From contig RDYW01000038.1 in NCBI GenBank assembly GCA_004293485.1, forward strand, positions 1-64,000: DNA of 64,000 nt. The letters run 5' to 3'. The DNA comes from Sphingobacteriales bacterium (GTDB taxonomy: Bacteria > Bacteroidota > Bacteroidia > Sphingobacteriales > Sphingobacteriaceae). Below the pieces are notes generated by a model. That model did no database searches. It was not told the origin of the DNA and saw only the letters and a list, made by a program, of their open reading frames with translations. Both the position numbers and the translations under genes were made by a program. This document shows, piece by piece, positions 16,058-24,956 of this stretch; the stretch's first letter is position 1, and every line of letters begins with the position of its first letter.

Positions 16058-16972
16058 ATGAAACCGTATCAAACCCTATTATATTACTGCTATACGCCTA
16101 TAGCTAATGCCGAACAGTTTGCGGCTAATCATTTAAAATTTTGCAAGCAATTGGGCTTAAAAGGCCGTATTATTATTGCCGACGAAGGTATAAATGGTAC
16201 TGTATCGGGCACTGTAGCGCAGTGTGAGGCGTATAAAAAGCATATCGCAGCCGATGACCGATTTGGTAATTTAGATTTTAAAACCGATGAAGTAGATGCC
16301 CCTTCGTTTGTAAAAATGCACTGCCGCTATAAATCCGAAATTGTGTATTCGGGATTAAAAAACCCTTCGGTAATAGACCCTAACCGCCAAACGGGGATAC
16401 ATTTGGCTGCTACCGATTTTTTGGAAATGAAAAACCGTGATGACGTAGTAGTTTTAGATGTGCGCAGCAATTACGAGCATAGTTTAGGAAAATTTAAAAA
16501 CGCGGTAACCCTTGATATAGATAATTTTAGAGATTTTCCGACTAAAATAAACGAGCTGGCACAGTACCGCGATAAAAAAATTATAACCTATTGTACTGGA
16601 GGTATTAAGTGCGAAAAAGCCTCGGCATTATTGTTACATGAAGGTTTTAAAAACGTGTACCAATTGCATGGCGGTATTGTAAAATATGGTAAAGAGGTTG
16701 CGGGCCAAGATTTTGAGGGCAAATGTTATGTGTTTGATAACCGTATAGCCGTTGATGTAAATACGGTTAACCCGGTAGTTATTTCCACTTGTTTAAACTG
16801 TGGTACTACTACCAGTAAAATGATAAATTGTGCCAACCCCGAGTGTAACGAGCATTTTACCCAATGTAATGCCTGTGGCGAAAACCTTGATGGATGTTGT
16901 AGCGATGCCTGCAAAGCACACCCACGTAAGCGGTTGTATAACGGTACAGGCTACTACGTTAAAAATTTTTGA
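16058..16972 (+). CDS. trhO: tRNA uridine(34) hydroxylase, rhodanese family
   Basis: A 304-aa protein of the YceA/TrhO family, which makes 5-hydroxyuridine at position 34 of certain tRNAs using oxygen. The N-terminal family motif GRIIIADEGINGTVSGT (36-52) is followed by a rhodanese domain (about 125-215) with DVRSNYEHSLG and the active-site loop around C179 (YCTGGIKCEKAS). The C-terminal tail holds many Cys residues (CLNCG, CANPEC, CNACG, CCSDAC) likely to bind zinc. The length is normal. It stands alone between intergenic regions and converges with yebC. Confidence 0.92.
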   Translation: MKPYQTLLYYCYTPIANAEQFAANHLKFCKQLGLKGRIIIADEGINGTVSGTVAQCEAYKKHIAADDRFGNLDFKTDEVDAPSFVKMHCRYKSEIVYSGLKNPSVIDPNRQTGIHLAATDFLEMKNRDDVVVLDVRSNYEHSLGKFKNAVTLDIDNFRDFPTKINELAQYRDKKIITYCTGGIKCEKASALLLHEGFKNVYQLHGGIVKYGKEVAGQDFEGKCYVFDNRIAVDVNTVNPVVISTCLNCGTTTSKMINCANPECNEHFTQCNACGENLDGCCSDACKAHPRKRLYNGTGYYVKNF

Positions 16973-17110
16973 TTATTGATGTATGATTTTTGATTGGGCT
17001 TTAATTTTTACCATCTTTTACATTTTAAAAATCTGTGTAATCAATTTTATCCTCTTTACTTCAAACATATTTACTTCTTAAAGAAAATTAAAAAAGCTAC
17101 AATCAAAAAC

Positions 17111-17836
17111 TTACCCCTCCATATTATGGTACACCGCTTGCACATCATCGTCTTCCTCGAGTTTATCTAATAGTTTTTCTATATCGGCGGCTTGCTGTTC
17201 GTTCACTTGTGTATGGGTAAGGGCTACACGCTCAAGCTTGGCTTGTTTAAGTAAAATTCCTTTTTCTTCCAGGGTTTTTTGCATGGTACCAAAGTCTTCA
17301 AAGCAAGCATGTACTACGGCTTCATCGTGGCCATCTTCGTTGGCTTCAACAAAAATTTCTTCTAAACCTGCATCTATCAATTCGAGTTCTAGTTCTTCAA
17401 GGTCAAGCTCTCCAGGGGCAAACCTAAAGCTAGCTACCCTTTTAAAAATAAAATCTAAAGAGCCTGTTTTGCCCAATGTGCCATTACATTTATTAAAATA
17501 GCTGCGCACATTGGCTACTGTACGGTTAATATTATCGGTGGCTGTTTCTATTAATACGGCTACGCCATTTGGACCGTAACCTTCGTATACAATTTCTTCG
17601 TAATTGGCCATATTTTTATCGCTAGCCCTTTTTATGGCGGCATCTATACGCTCTTTAGGCATATTTACAGCCTTGCCATTTTGTATGGCAGTGCGTAATC
17701 TGGCATTGGTATCGGGGTTGGGGCCACTTTCTTTTACAGCCATCACAATATCTTTACCTATACGGGTAAACTGTACGGCCATTTTAGCCCATCGTTTAAA
17801 TTTTCTTTCTTTTCTAAACTCGTATGCTCTGCCCAT
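17111..17836 (-). CDS. yebC: YebC/PmpR/TACO1-family protein
   Basis: A 241-aa YebC-family protein, described as a transcriptional regulator and more recently as a factor that relieves ribosome stalling. It begins with the family signature MGRAYEFRKERKFKRWAKMA and continues ARLRTAIQNGKAVNMPKERI, YEGYGPNGVAVLIE and LGKTGSLDFIFKR, in the expected order. The length is normal. The C-terminus is acidic (LLDKLEEDDDVQAVY). It lies between trhO (convergent) and ispE, with a repeat-containing gap upstream. Confidence 0.95.
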   Translation of the reverse strand: MGRAYEFRKERKFKRWAKMAVQFTRIGKDIVMAVKESGPNPDTNARLRTAIQNGKAVNMPKERIDAAIKRASDKNMANYEEIVYEGYGPNGVAVLIETATDNINRTVANVRSYFNKCNGTLGKTGSLDFIFKRVASFRFAPGELDLEELELELIDAGLEEIFVEANEDGHDEAVVHACFEDFGTMQKTLEEKGILLKQAKLERVALTHTQVNEQQAADIEKLLDKLEEDDDVQAVYHNMEG

Positions 17837-18174
17837 TATTTTTTATTTTTTTTCAAAACTATACATTTTGTGTTAATTGCTTCAAAAATTTTGCTGTTCC
17901 ATAGTAAATGTTTTGGTAAAACTGCAATTTTGCTAATATGCTTACACTAGCATAACAATTTTTTTCATTTATTAGGGCGTTTAAACACGCAGTTGAGTTT
18001 ATCTTTTTTTACCCCAACCACAAAATAAGTATTCAATTATCAGCTGTTTGGGTTAGGGTAAAAAAAGGATGCTTGCCTACCGGCAGGCAGGCCGTTACCA
18101 TCGTTAACGCGGTTAAAATGTTTAATTTACCAATCATTGCATTAAAAAACTAAAAAAATAACCCTATAAAATTT
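17837..18174. repeat. Intergenic region with long hairpin and GC-rich near-palindrome
   Basis: No gene is seen in these 338 bp. A large inverted repeat has 18-bp arms at 18003-18020 (CTTTTTTTACCCCAACCA) and 18050-18067, pairing at 16 of 18 positions around a 29-nt loop. Directly after it TGCCTACCGGCAGGCA (18074-18089) is palindromic except for one pair. GC-rich units of this kind are scattered in many Bacteroidota genomes. Confidence 0.6.
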
Positions 18175-18981
18175 TTACAAATTATCAAACACAATACATC
18201 CCATTTGCTTAAAAAAACTTACATCGGGTGTACTATCAAATATCCCAAATACCGAAGCACCGCTACCACTCATTAAAGCAAAAATAGCCCCAGCTTCAAT
18301 AAGTTTTGTTTTTACCTCTCTTATTTGAGGGTGAGCTTTAAAAATATGAGGTTCAAAATCGTTTACAATTTTCCCTTGCCATTGGTTTATAGGTAGTTTT
18401 ATCAATGGTTGTAAGTTTTGATGTGGAAATTTGGGTTGTACCCCACGATATGCTTCGGCGGTACTTACATGTACAGGTGGCATCACTAAAACTATCATAT
18501 AATCCGATAAATCTAAGGCTATAGGTTTAAATACATCTCCTTTACCGCAAGCAAATAAAGGTTTATTTTGGATAAAAAAAGCACAATCGGCACCCAACAA
18601 TTGGCAGTAACTTTGCATGGCCTCATCAGTTAAACCTAGTTCAAACTTATCATTAACCAGTTTTATAAAAAATGCCGCATCGGCACTTCCCCCACCCAGG
18701 CCAGCCCCAATAGGTATAATTTTATGCAAGTGTATATGTATGTTAGGTAAATTAAAATCTTGCCTTAATAAATTATAAGCCTTTATACACAGGTTATCTT
18801 GGGCAAGGCCAGGTATGGCAATGCCCGATGTTTCGAAACCCATTTGTGGGGCTTCTATAATTTCTAAGGCGTCATTTATTTTTACAGGATAAAAAACTGT
18901 TTCTACATTGTGGTAACCATCGCTACGGCGAGATGTAATATTTAGGCCTATATTTATTTTGGCATTTGGGAAACAAATCAT
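18175..18981 (-). CDS. ispE: 4-(cytidine-5'-diphospho)-2-C-methyl-D-erythritol kinase
   Basis: A 268-aa GHMP kinase of the non-mevalonate (MEP) isoprenoid pathway; it phosphorylates CDP-methylerythritol at the 2-hydroxyl with ATP. The start AKINIGLNI (7-15, with SDGYHNVETVF after it) and the ATP-binding loop PIGAGLGGGSADAAF (90-104) are diagnostic. The C-terminal motif LMSGSGASVFGIF is also present. It is slightly shorter than the E. coli enzyme. It diverges from thyA across 75 bp; TATATTTG on the minus strand (19018-19025) is a likely -7 element. Confidence 0.95.
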   Translation of the reverse strand: MICFPNAKINIGLNITSRRSDGYHNVETVFYPVKINDALEIIEAPQMGFETSGIAIPGLAQDNLCIKAYNLLRQDFNLPNIHIHLHKIIPIGAGLGGGSADAAFFIKLVNDKFELGLTDEAMQSYCQLLGADCAFFIQNKPLFACGKGDVFKPIALDLSDYMIVLVMPPVHVSTAEAYRGVQPKFPHQNLQPLIKLPINQWQGKIVNDFEPHIFKAHPQIREVKTKLIEAGAIFALMSGSGASVFGIFDSTPDVSFFKQMGCIVFDNL

Positions 18982-19017
18982 TTATTTATTGCAATAGTTT
19001 TAATATAATACTGTAAG

Positions 19018-19025
19018 CAAATATA
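19018..19025 (-). promoter_or_regulatory. Candidate -7 element for ispE
   Basis: On the minus strand this reads TATATTTG, a match to the Bacteroidota consensus TAnnTTTG. It lies 36 bp upstream of the ispE start codon in the short region shared with thyA. Confidence 0.45.
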
Positions 19026-19056
19026 GATTTTATTAATTTGCAACTTTAAATATAAA

Positions 19057-19878
19057 ATGATACAATACCATAATTTAATGCGCCACGTTTTACAGCATGG
19101 TGTACAAAAACACGACCGCACAGGTACGGGTACTATCAGCGTTTTTGGCTACCAAATGCGTTTTAACTTAGCCGATGGCTTTCCGCTGGTAACTACCAAA
19201 AAATTACACCTAAAATCTATTATTCACGAACTTATTTGGTTTTTAAGTGGCGATACCAATATCAAATACCTAAAAGATAATGGCGTAAAAATATGGGACG
19301 AATGGGCCGATGAAAACGGAAACCTTGGCCCTGTATATGGCTCGCAATGGCGCAGTTGGCCCACGCCCGACGGTAAGCATATCGACCAAATTACCCAGAT
19401 AATAAACCAAATAAAAAACAATCCCGATTCGCGGCGTATCATTGTTTCGGCTTGGAATGTGGCCGAAATAGAAAACATGGCTTTGCCGCCTTGCCACAGT
19501 TTTTTTCAGTTTTATGTGGCTCCGGCCGATGCCGCAAAAGGCGAAACAAAAGGTAAATTAAGCTGCCAATTATACCAGCGCAGTGCCGATATTTTTTTAG
19601 GTGTGCCTTTTAATATTGCATCGTACGCCTTATTAACCATGATGGTAGCACAGGTTTGCGATTTAGCCTTGGGCGATTTTGTACACACCCTTGGCGATGC
19701 GCATTTATACAACAACCATTTAGAACAAGCCAAACTACAACTATCCAGAAACCCACACCCTTTACCCATCATGAAAATTAACCCATCGGTAAACAATATT
19801 TTTGGTTTTACGATTGATGATTTTACGCTCGAAAACTATAACCCGCACCCGCATATTAAGGCTGCGGTAGCGGTGTAG
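19057..19878 (+). CDS. thyA: Thymidylate synthase
   Basis: A 273-aa folate-dependent thymidylate synthase; it methylates dUMP to dTMP with methylenetetrahydrofolate and releases dihydrofolate. Motifs seen are [15 protein letters not shown] (19-33), the phosphate-binding SRRI (125-128), the catalytic Cys in [10 protein letters not shown] (C146) and [20 protein letters not shown]. The partner folA lies about 390 bp downstream on the same strand, and a decayed gene fragment sits between them. Confidence 0.97.
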   Translation: MIQYHNLMRHVLQHGVQKHDRTGTGTISVFGYQMRFNLADGFPLVTTKKLHLKSIIHELIWFLSGDTNIKYLKDNGVKIWDEWADENGNLGPVYGSQWRSWPTPDGKHIDQITQIINQIKNNPDSRRIIVSAWNVAEIENMALPPCHSFFQFYVAPADAAKGETKGKLSCQLYQRSADIFLGVPFNIASYALLTMMVAQVCDLALGDFVHTLGDAHLYNNHLEQAKLQLSRNPHPLPIMKINPSVNNIFGFTIDDFTLENYNPHPHIKAAVAV

Positions 19879-19886
19879 GGGAGAGG

Positions 19887-19908
19887 GGTTAGTTGTTAGT
19901 AATTAGTA
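19887..19908 (-). repeat. 22-bp inverted repeat, left arm
   Basis: Its reverse complement, TACTAATTACTAACAACTAA followed by CC, matches 20213-20234 with one difference. The two arms bracket the KilA-N fragment. Confidence 0.75.
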
Positions 19909-19974
19909 GGGGAGTTGAGATAAAATGTTAAACGGTATCGAAACAATAAGATTTTAAATTCTTTAAAAAATAAC

Positions 19975-20157
19975 ATGAACAAAAAACTTTCAGTAAATAA
20001 TTTAGAAATTATACTTTACTCAAAAAATGAACAGAAATATATTTCGCTTACTGATATGGCAAGGTTTAAAGACGCCAACCGAACCAATTATATTATACAA
20101 AACAGGATGCCTAGCCGATTTTTTAACCCCACAACGATGGATCAAAACCAACAATGA
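19975..20157 (+). pseudogene. Decayed KilA-N domain gene fragment
   Basis: A 60-codon reading frame whose first 45 residues (IILYSKNEQKYISLTDMARF, then KDANRTNYIIQN) match the start of KilA-N domain proteins, DNA-binding proteins common in phages and mobile DNA. Full-length members are several times longer. After QNRM the reading frame becomes unrelated; another frame just downstream reads LTPQRWIKTNN, which resembles a later segment of the family. It is therefore a deleted and frameshifted remnant. It is flanked by short inverted repeats and sits between thyA and folA. Confidence 0.65.
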
Positions 20158-20175
20158 TTTTTTCTTTAAACCCAC

Positions 20176-20271
20176 TCACTCCCCACCAATAACTAACCAC
20201 TAACCACTCCCATACTAATTACTAAAAACTAACCACTAACCACTAACAACTAACCACTAACCACTCTCCCA
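20176..20271 (+). repeat. CTAACCA heptamer array, with right arm of the inverted repeat
   Basis: This stretch is made of variants of the 7-base unit CTAACCA, including five consecutive units ending just before the folA start codon. It includes the 20213-20234 arm that pairs with 19887-19908. Confidence 0.8.
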
Positions 20272-20757
20272 ATGAAAATAACCATCATCGTAGCCACCGA
20301 CCAGCACAACGGCATAGGTGCTAATAACCAACTAATGTGGTATTTACCCGCCGATTTAAAGTTTTTTAAACAAACCACCACTGGCCATACTATTATTATG
20401 GGACGTAAAACTTACGATTCTATTGGCAAGCCATTGCCTAATCGCCAAAATATGGTGGTAAGCCGACAAAAAAATTTAAAAATAGCAGGTGTACAGGTTT
20501 TTAACGCTATGGCGGATGCTTTAACGGCGTGTAAAAACGAGGAAGAAGTATTTATTATAGGCGGTGCCGAAATGTATAAACTAGCTTTACCCTTTGCCAA
20601 TAAAATTTACCTCACTAAAGTAAACGGCATTTTTAATGCCGATGTATATTTCCCCGAAATAGTAGCCCAAGTATGGAAAGAAACTAGCCAAATTTTTTAT
20701 CCCAAAGACGATAAAAACGCCTTCGATTTTACTTTAATCACTTTAGATAGAATATAA
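20272..20757 (+). CDS. folA: Dihydrofolate reductase
   Basis: A 161-aa enzyme that reduces dihydrofolate to tetrahydrofolate with NADPH, regenerating the cofactor used by ThyA. Motifs are the N-terminal IVATDQHNGIGANNQLMWYLPADLK (given here in two halves: VATDQHNGIGANNQ and LMWYLPADLK), the NADPH-binding MGRKTYDSIGKPLPNRQNMV region, and FIIGGAEMYKLALP. The length is normal. Its start codon directly follows the heptamer array, so the repeat supplies its leader. Confidence 0.96.
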   Translation: MKITIIVATDQHNGIGANNQLMWYLPADLKFFKQTTTGHTIIMGRKTYDSIGKPLPNRQNMVVSRQKNLKIAGVQVFNAMADALTACKNEEEVFIIGGAEMYKLALPFANKIYLTKVNGIFNADVYFPEIVAQVWKETSQIFYPKDDKNAFDFTLITLDRI

Positions 20758-20791
20758 TTTGCTTAACGATTTTATAAATTAAAAATTTAAT

Positions 20792-20799
20792 TAGCTTTG
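20792..20799 (+). promoter_or_regulatory. Candidate -7 element for secDF
   Basis: TAGCTTTG matches the TAnnTTTG consensus and lies 31 bp before the secDF start codon. No good -33 box is seen at the usual distance. Confidence 0.4.
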
Positions 20800-20830
20800 C
20801 CATCTTGAACAGAAAAAAACAAAAAATAAA

Positions 20831-23788
20831 ATGCAAGGTAAAGGAATAATAAAATTTGCCGCAATTGTGATTGCAATTGTGTGTTTATACTCGCTGTCGT
20901 TCACTTATGTGGCCAATAAAGTAGAAAAAGATGCCAAAGAATACGCCAAAGGCAATATTGATGTAGAACGAGCATACCTCGACTCGATAAGTACAAAACC
21001 AGTTTATCCTTTGTTCGACCATACTTACCAGTATGTAAAAGAACGTGAAATACCACTAGGGCTTGATTTAAAAGGCGGTATGAACGTTACCATGGAAATA
21101 GAACTGGTACAACTTGTAAAAAGCCTAGCCAACAACCCTAGCGACCAAAATTTTAACACCGCTTTAGCCAATGCACAAGCAGACTTGGCCAATTCGCAAG
21201 AAGGTTTTATCAAGTTGTTTGTTAAAGAATACGAAAAAGTGGTTCCAAGTGGTAAATTGGCTACATTTTTTGCAACCAAAGAAAACGCTACCGAAATAAA
21301 ACTAAATGCTTCAAATGCTGATATACTAGTGTTTTTAGAAAAACAAGGTAAATCGGCAGTGGATAGGTCGTTCAACATATTAAGAACCCGTATTGATAAA
21401 TTTGGCGTAACCCAGCCCAATATACAATTACAAGAAGGTAGCAACCGTATTTTGGTTGAATTGCCTGGCGTAACCGATAAGCAGCGTGTGCGTAGGTTAT
21501 TACAAGGTTCGGCTAAGTTAGAGTTTTACGAGGCACATGATAACGTTGAGATTTTTCCTTTGCTACAAAATATAAACAATATACTAGCCGCCAAAATCCC
21601 GAAAGCAGAAACAAAAAAAGAAACAACCACGCTAGCCAAAGATACATCAGCATCAAAAGATAAACCAGCATTGCTAAGTGCCAAAAAAGGTAGTACGACA
21701 AGCGATTCGGTAAAAAATAATGAGGCTTTAGTAAAATCAAACCCATTATTTGCTGTATTAGCACCAGCTTCACAATCAGGTAAAGATGGGCAACAAAGCC
21801 TAAGCCCCGGCCCAGTAGTAGGATATGCAGCGCAAAAAGATACAGCAAAAATAAATGCAATGCTAAGTTCTGCCGATATTAAAGCTGTTATACCATCAAA
21901 CGTAAAATTACTATGGGGTATAAAAGCAGTTTCGCCCGAAACTAAAACTTTTCAATTATATGCTATAAAACCTACGGGCTTAAATGGCGAACCAGCCTTA
22001 GAGGGCGATGTAATTTCGAACGCCCGCGAGGATATAGACCAACGAGGCAACCCCGAGGTAACTATGACCATGAATAGCACTGGGGCGCAAGAATGGAAAC
22101 GCATTACCGCCGCCGCCGCAGGTAGCCCACAAAGCGAAGATGATAATAAATGTATTGCCATAGTTTTAGATAATTCGGTGTATACCGCCCCACGTGTATC
22201 GGGCGAAATACCTAATGGTGTATCCTCAATATCAGGAAGTTTTACTATTGATGAAACCAAAGATTTGGCCAATGTACTAAAAGCGGGTAAACTACCTGCA
22301 CCAGCCAAAATAGTTGAAGAAGCCATTGTAGGTCCATCATTAGGTGCCGAAGCCATTACATCAGGCTTACTATCGGCCTTGGTAGGTTTAATAGTGGTAT
22401 TAATATTTATGATGTTTTACTATAACCGAGCAGGTACAGTAGCCAACGTAGCCGTTTTTGCAAATATATTTTTCTTAATGGGCGTACTCGCATCCTTTAC
22501 TGCGGTATTAACTTTGCCAGGTATTGCAGGTATAGTACTTACAATGGGTATGGCGGTGGATGCTAACGTATTAATTTACGAACGTATTAGGGAAGAACTA
22601 GGTTTAGGGAAATCGTTAAAACAAGCCATTGCCGATGGGTATAAACACGCCATGCCATCAATTTTAGATGGGCAAATAACCACTTTTATTACAGGAGTAA
22701 TTTTATATGTATTTGGCTCGGGGCCGATTTCTGGTTTTGCCATCACTTTAATGATTGGTATTGTAACTTCGTTATTTACCGCCATATTTATATCAAGGTT
22801 GGTATTTGAGTGGATGTTGAGCAAAGACATGAAAATTAAGTTTTCAAATCCTTGGAGTTCGCATACGTTTAAAAATGCCAATTATGGCTTTGTTAAAAAC
22901 CGTAAATTCTTTTACTTGTTTTCGGGCACATTTATCACCTTGGGTATTATATCTATTATTTTACGTGGTTTTAGCTATGGTGTTGATTTTAAAGGAGGCC
23001 GCTCGTATGTAGTACGTTTCGAAAAAAGTGTAACCACCGATAAGGTACGTGATGTGTTAAACGAAACTTTTGGGGGTACCACCGAAGTAAAAACCTTTGG
23101 TAGCGATGATCAAGTACGTGTAACCACATCCTACAAAATTGATGATACCGCCAACAATGCCGACCAATTGGTAGAAAACAAACTAAACGAAGGCCTAAGT
23201 AAAATAACAAGCAACAAAGCCAAAATAATGAGTTCGCAAAAAGTGGGGCCTACGGTAGCCAACGATGTGCGTATATCGGCAGTGTACTCGGTTATACTTT
23301 GTATTTTTGCTATTGCTATTTACATTTTTATACGCTTTAAAAAATGGAGTTATAGCGTGGGGGCATTGGTAGCCGTAACCCACGATGTGCTTTTGGTGCT
23401 TTCGTTCTTCTCGTTATTCAACGGAATTTTACCTTTCTCGTTAGATATAGACCAAGCATTTATAGCCGCTATATTAACCGTAATAGGTTATTCGATAAAT
23501 GATACCGTGGTAGTATTTGATAGGATTAGAGAGTTTTTAAATAACCACCACGCCAAAACCGATGATATGAAAGTGGTAATTAATGATGCTATAAACAATA
23601 CCCTTAGCCGTACTGTAATTACCGCTTTAACGGTAATATTTGTATTGGTAGTATTATTCGTATTTGGTGGCGAGGTTATTAGAGGTTTCTCTTTCGCACT
23701 ATTAATAGGCGTAATATTTGGTACTTACTCCTCTATTTGTGTAGCTACACCAGTAGTGGTTGATTTAGGTAAAAACGCTAAAATGTAG
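20831..23788 (+). CDS. secDF: Fused protein translocase subunit SecDF
   Basis: A 985-aa inner-membrane protein in which SecD and SecF are one chain, as is usual in Bacteroidota. It uses the proton gradient to help pull preproteins through SecYEG. The N-terminal TM is followed by the P1 motif EIPLGLDLKGGMNVTME and LRTRIDKFGVTQPNIQ, then an Ala/Lys/Ser/Thr-rich insertion (about 255-320). The SecD TM block contains MGMAVDANVLIYERIREEL. The SecF half starts near 685 with GVDFKGGRSYVVRF and holds GYSINDTVVVFDRIREFL. The last codon, the stop and the terminator are duplicated 997 bp downstream. Confidence 0.96.
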   Translation: MQGKGIIKFAAIVIAIVCLYSLSFTYVANKVEKDAKEYAKGNIDVERAYLDSISTKPVYPLFDHTYQYVKEREIPLGLDLKGGMNVTMEIELVQLVKSLANNPSDQNFNTALANAQADLANSQEGFIKLFVKEYEKVVPSGKLATFFATKENATEIKLNASNADILVFLEKQGKSAVDRSFNILRTRIDKFGVTQPNIQLQEGSNRILVELPGVTDKQRVRRLLQGSAKLEFYEAHDNVEIFPLLQNINNILAAKIPKAETKKETTTLAKDTSASKDKPALLSAKKGSTTSDSVKNNEALVKSNPLFAVLAPASQSGKDGQQSLSPGPVVGYAAQKDTAKINAMLSSADIKAVIPSNVKLLWGIKAVSPETKTFQLYAIKPTGLNGEPALEGDVISNAREDIDQRGNPEVTMTMNSTGAQEWKRITAAAAGSPQSEDDNKCIAIVLDNSVYTAPRVSGEIPNGVSSISGSFTIDETKDLANVLKAGKLPAPAKIVEEAIVGPSLGAEAITSGLLSALVGLIVVLIFMMFYYNRAGTVANVAVFANIFFLMGVLASFTAVLTLPGIAGIVLTMGMAVDANVLIYERIREELGLGKSLKQAIADGYKHAMPSILDGQITTFITGVILYVFGSGPISGFAITLMIGIVTSLFTAIFISRLVFEWMLSKDMKIKFSNPWSSHTFKNANYGFVKNRKFFYLFSGTFITLGIISIILRGFSYGVDFKGGRSYVVRFEKSVTTDKVRDVLNETFGGTTEVKTFGSDDQVRVTTSYKIDDTANNADQLVENKLNEGLSKITSNKAKIMSSQKVGPTVANDVRISAVYSVILCIFAIAIYIFIRFKKWSYSVGALVAVTHDVLLVLSFFSLFNGILPFSLDIDQAFIAAILTVIGYSINDTVVVFDRIREFLNNHHAKTDDMKVVINDAINNTLSRTVITALTVIFVLVVLFVFGGEVIRGFSFALLIGVIFGTYSSICVATPVVVDLGKNAKM

Positions 23789-23876
23789 CATTTAAACATT
23801 TAGTTGAGATATTTAAAAATTATTTTAAATCCTCATATTTTATAAAAGCCATAGCATTAAATGTTGTGGCTTTTTT
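23780..23876 (+). repeat. 97-bp direct repeat, left copy (secDF 3' end and terminator)
   Basis: It begins with the last secDF codons and stop (AAAATGTAG) and runs through the terminator to its T run. It is identical, base for base, to 24777-24873. The two copies bracket the PIN toxin-antitoxin pair. Confidence 0.95.
23843..23876 (+). terminator. Rho-independent terminator of secDF
   Basis: AAAAGCCA pairs with TGGCTTTT, with a loose inner stem (CAT against ATG), followed by a T run. It lies 55 bp after the secDF stop codon. A second identical copy is at 24840-24873. Confidence 0.8.
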
Positions 23877-24062
23877 ATATTTATAGAATTAATAGGTAAT
23901 TTTTGGAGATAGTACATAAGGTGTTTATTAACCAAGAATTGATGAAGATTTAATGTTATTGGCGTTAAACCTATTCAAAATAAACTTTGCATACTGGAGC
24001 TTTAAGTGATGTTTTTTATCTGTATATGTTCTATTTTAAAATCGTTTTAAATTCTAAAGCAG

Positions 24063-24431
24063 TTAATATGCTTTAGGGTGCATTGTTCTTTTTAGGATAT
24101 TAAAATGTTTATCATCGGTTACAATGTATGTTGCATTACCAGCAAAAGCACAATCAATAAATTTATTATCATCAGGATCTAATGGTATTAAATTAAGTTT
24201 ATAACTGGGTGATATTTTAATAACATTAGGCAACAATAACAAAAAATCTAAAAAACTTTTAGCCACCAAAACACTATAAAACTGGGTAATTATTTCTTCA
24301 TATTCAAGTAAGATATCGCTACTTATTAGCAAGTCAAATTCATTGGAAAACAGTTTATCAATTATAACAGCAAGTTTCGATTGAGAAGATATAGCCCTTA
24401 AAACAACGTTGGTATCTAAAACAACTAGCAT
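24063..24431 (-). CDS. PIN-domain toxin (putative toxin-antitoxin system ribonuclease)
   Basis: A 122-aa PIN-domain protein of the 'putative toxin-antitoxin system toxin component, PIN family' type, expected to be a Mg2+-dependent RNase. The acidic active-site residues are in place: D6 (VVLDTNVVLRA), E43/E45-E46 (ILLEYEEII), D93 (DPDDNKFIDCAF) and D106/D107 (YIVTDDKHF). It lies 3 bp after the small gene upstream and is probably translated from the same mRNA. The pair sits between identical copies of the secDF terminator, so it looks inserted. Confidence 0.85.
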   Translation of the reverse strand: MLVVLDTNVVLRAISSQSKLAVIIDKLFSNEFDLLISSDILLEYEEIITQFYSVLVAKSFLDFLLLLPNVIKISPSYKLNLIPLDPDDNKFIDCAFAGNATYIVTDDKHFNILKRTMHPKAY

Positions 24432-24434
24432 TAT

Positions 24435-24632
24435 TTAATCTGCTTTGCTTAATAATTCATCTGTAAAATTTTTTTCGAACCAAATCTTGTCGGCTTTAGC
24501 CCTCATTTTTAATAAAAAAAAACGAGCCATATTGTTTTTAAGTTCTACAAGAACATCATCAGGTACGTTGGTATCGTAAATTTTCAATAACTCTTTTTGA
24601 ATGTTTGAATATGATTCTTTCTTTGTTAACAT
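24435..24632 (-). CDS. Probable antitoxin partner of the PIN toxin
   Basis: A 65-aa mostly helical, charged protein (MLTKKESYSNIQKELLKIYD, ending TDELLSKAD). It lies directly upstream of the PIN toxin gene and on the same strand, which is the usual antitoxin position. The segment VPDDVLVELKNNMARFFLLKM could be the toxin-wrapping helix. No known antitoxin family is certain from sequence alone. Confidence 0.7.
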   Translation of the reverse strand: MLTKKESYSNIQKELLKIYDTNVPDDVLVELKNNMARFFLLKMRAKADKIWFEKNFTDELLSKAD

Positions 24633-24956
24633 TTTAGTTGATTTAAAATCGTTATTTCAAATATACAAAATGCCACAATATTTTTTTTAAAATAAAAAAC
24701 ATAAAAGGATATTCACCAAATGCTATCAAGAATTTTAAGTTTATATTTTCTACATCTTCTGAAAAAAGTAATAGCAAAAATGTAGCATTTAAACATTTAG
24801 TTGAGATATTTAAAAATTATTTTAAATCCTCATATTTTATAAAAGCCATAGCATTAAATGTTGTGGCTTTTTTTATGATTAACAAATTAGCAAAATATAA
24901 TAATCGAAAAAATATAATATATTTACAATCTTTATTTACCCTAATAAATACATTCG
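24633..24956. other. Intergenic region after the TA module, including the second 97-bp repeat
   Basis: The left part is AT-rich with no feature apart from TTTAAAATCGTT (24642-24653), which also occurs at 24035-24046 on the other side of the TA pair. The middle is the right copy of the 97-bp repeat. The rest is the AT-rich leader of the coiled-coil gene. Confidence 0.6.
24777..24873 (+). repeat. 97-bp direct repeat, right copy
   Basis: It is identical to 23780-23876 and includes a second terminator hairpin (24840-24873). There is no secDF coding sequence ahead of it, only the last two codons and the stop triplet. Confidence 0.95.

Noticed and set aside
19224-19796. Minus-strand reading frames over thyA and similar long antisense frames across the window
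   Set aside because: They lie fully inside well-supported genes on the other strand, have no recognisable domains and reflect codon use of the real gene.
20176-20271. Telomere-like repeat
   Set aside because: The heptamers are short, imperfect and internal to the chromosome, directly before folA; nothing else suggests a linear end.
24063-24632. Phage-defence island
   Set aside because: A lone PIN-type TA pair is present, with no restriction, CBASS, retron or Abi genes nearby. I describe it only as an inserted TA module.
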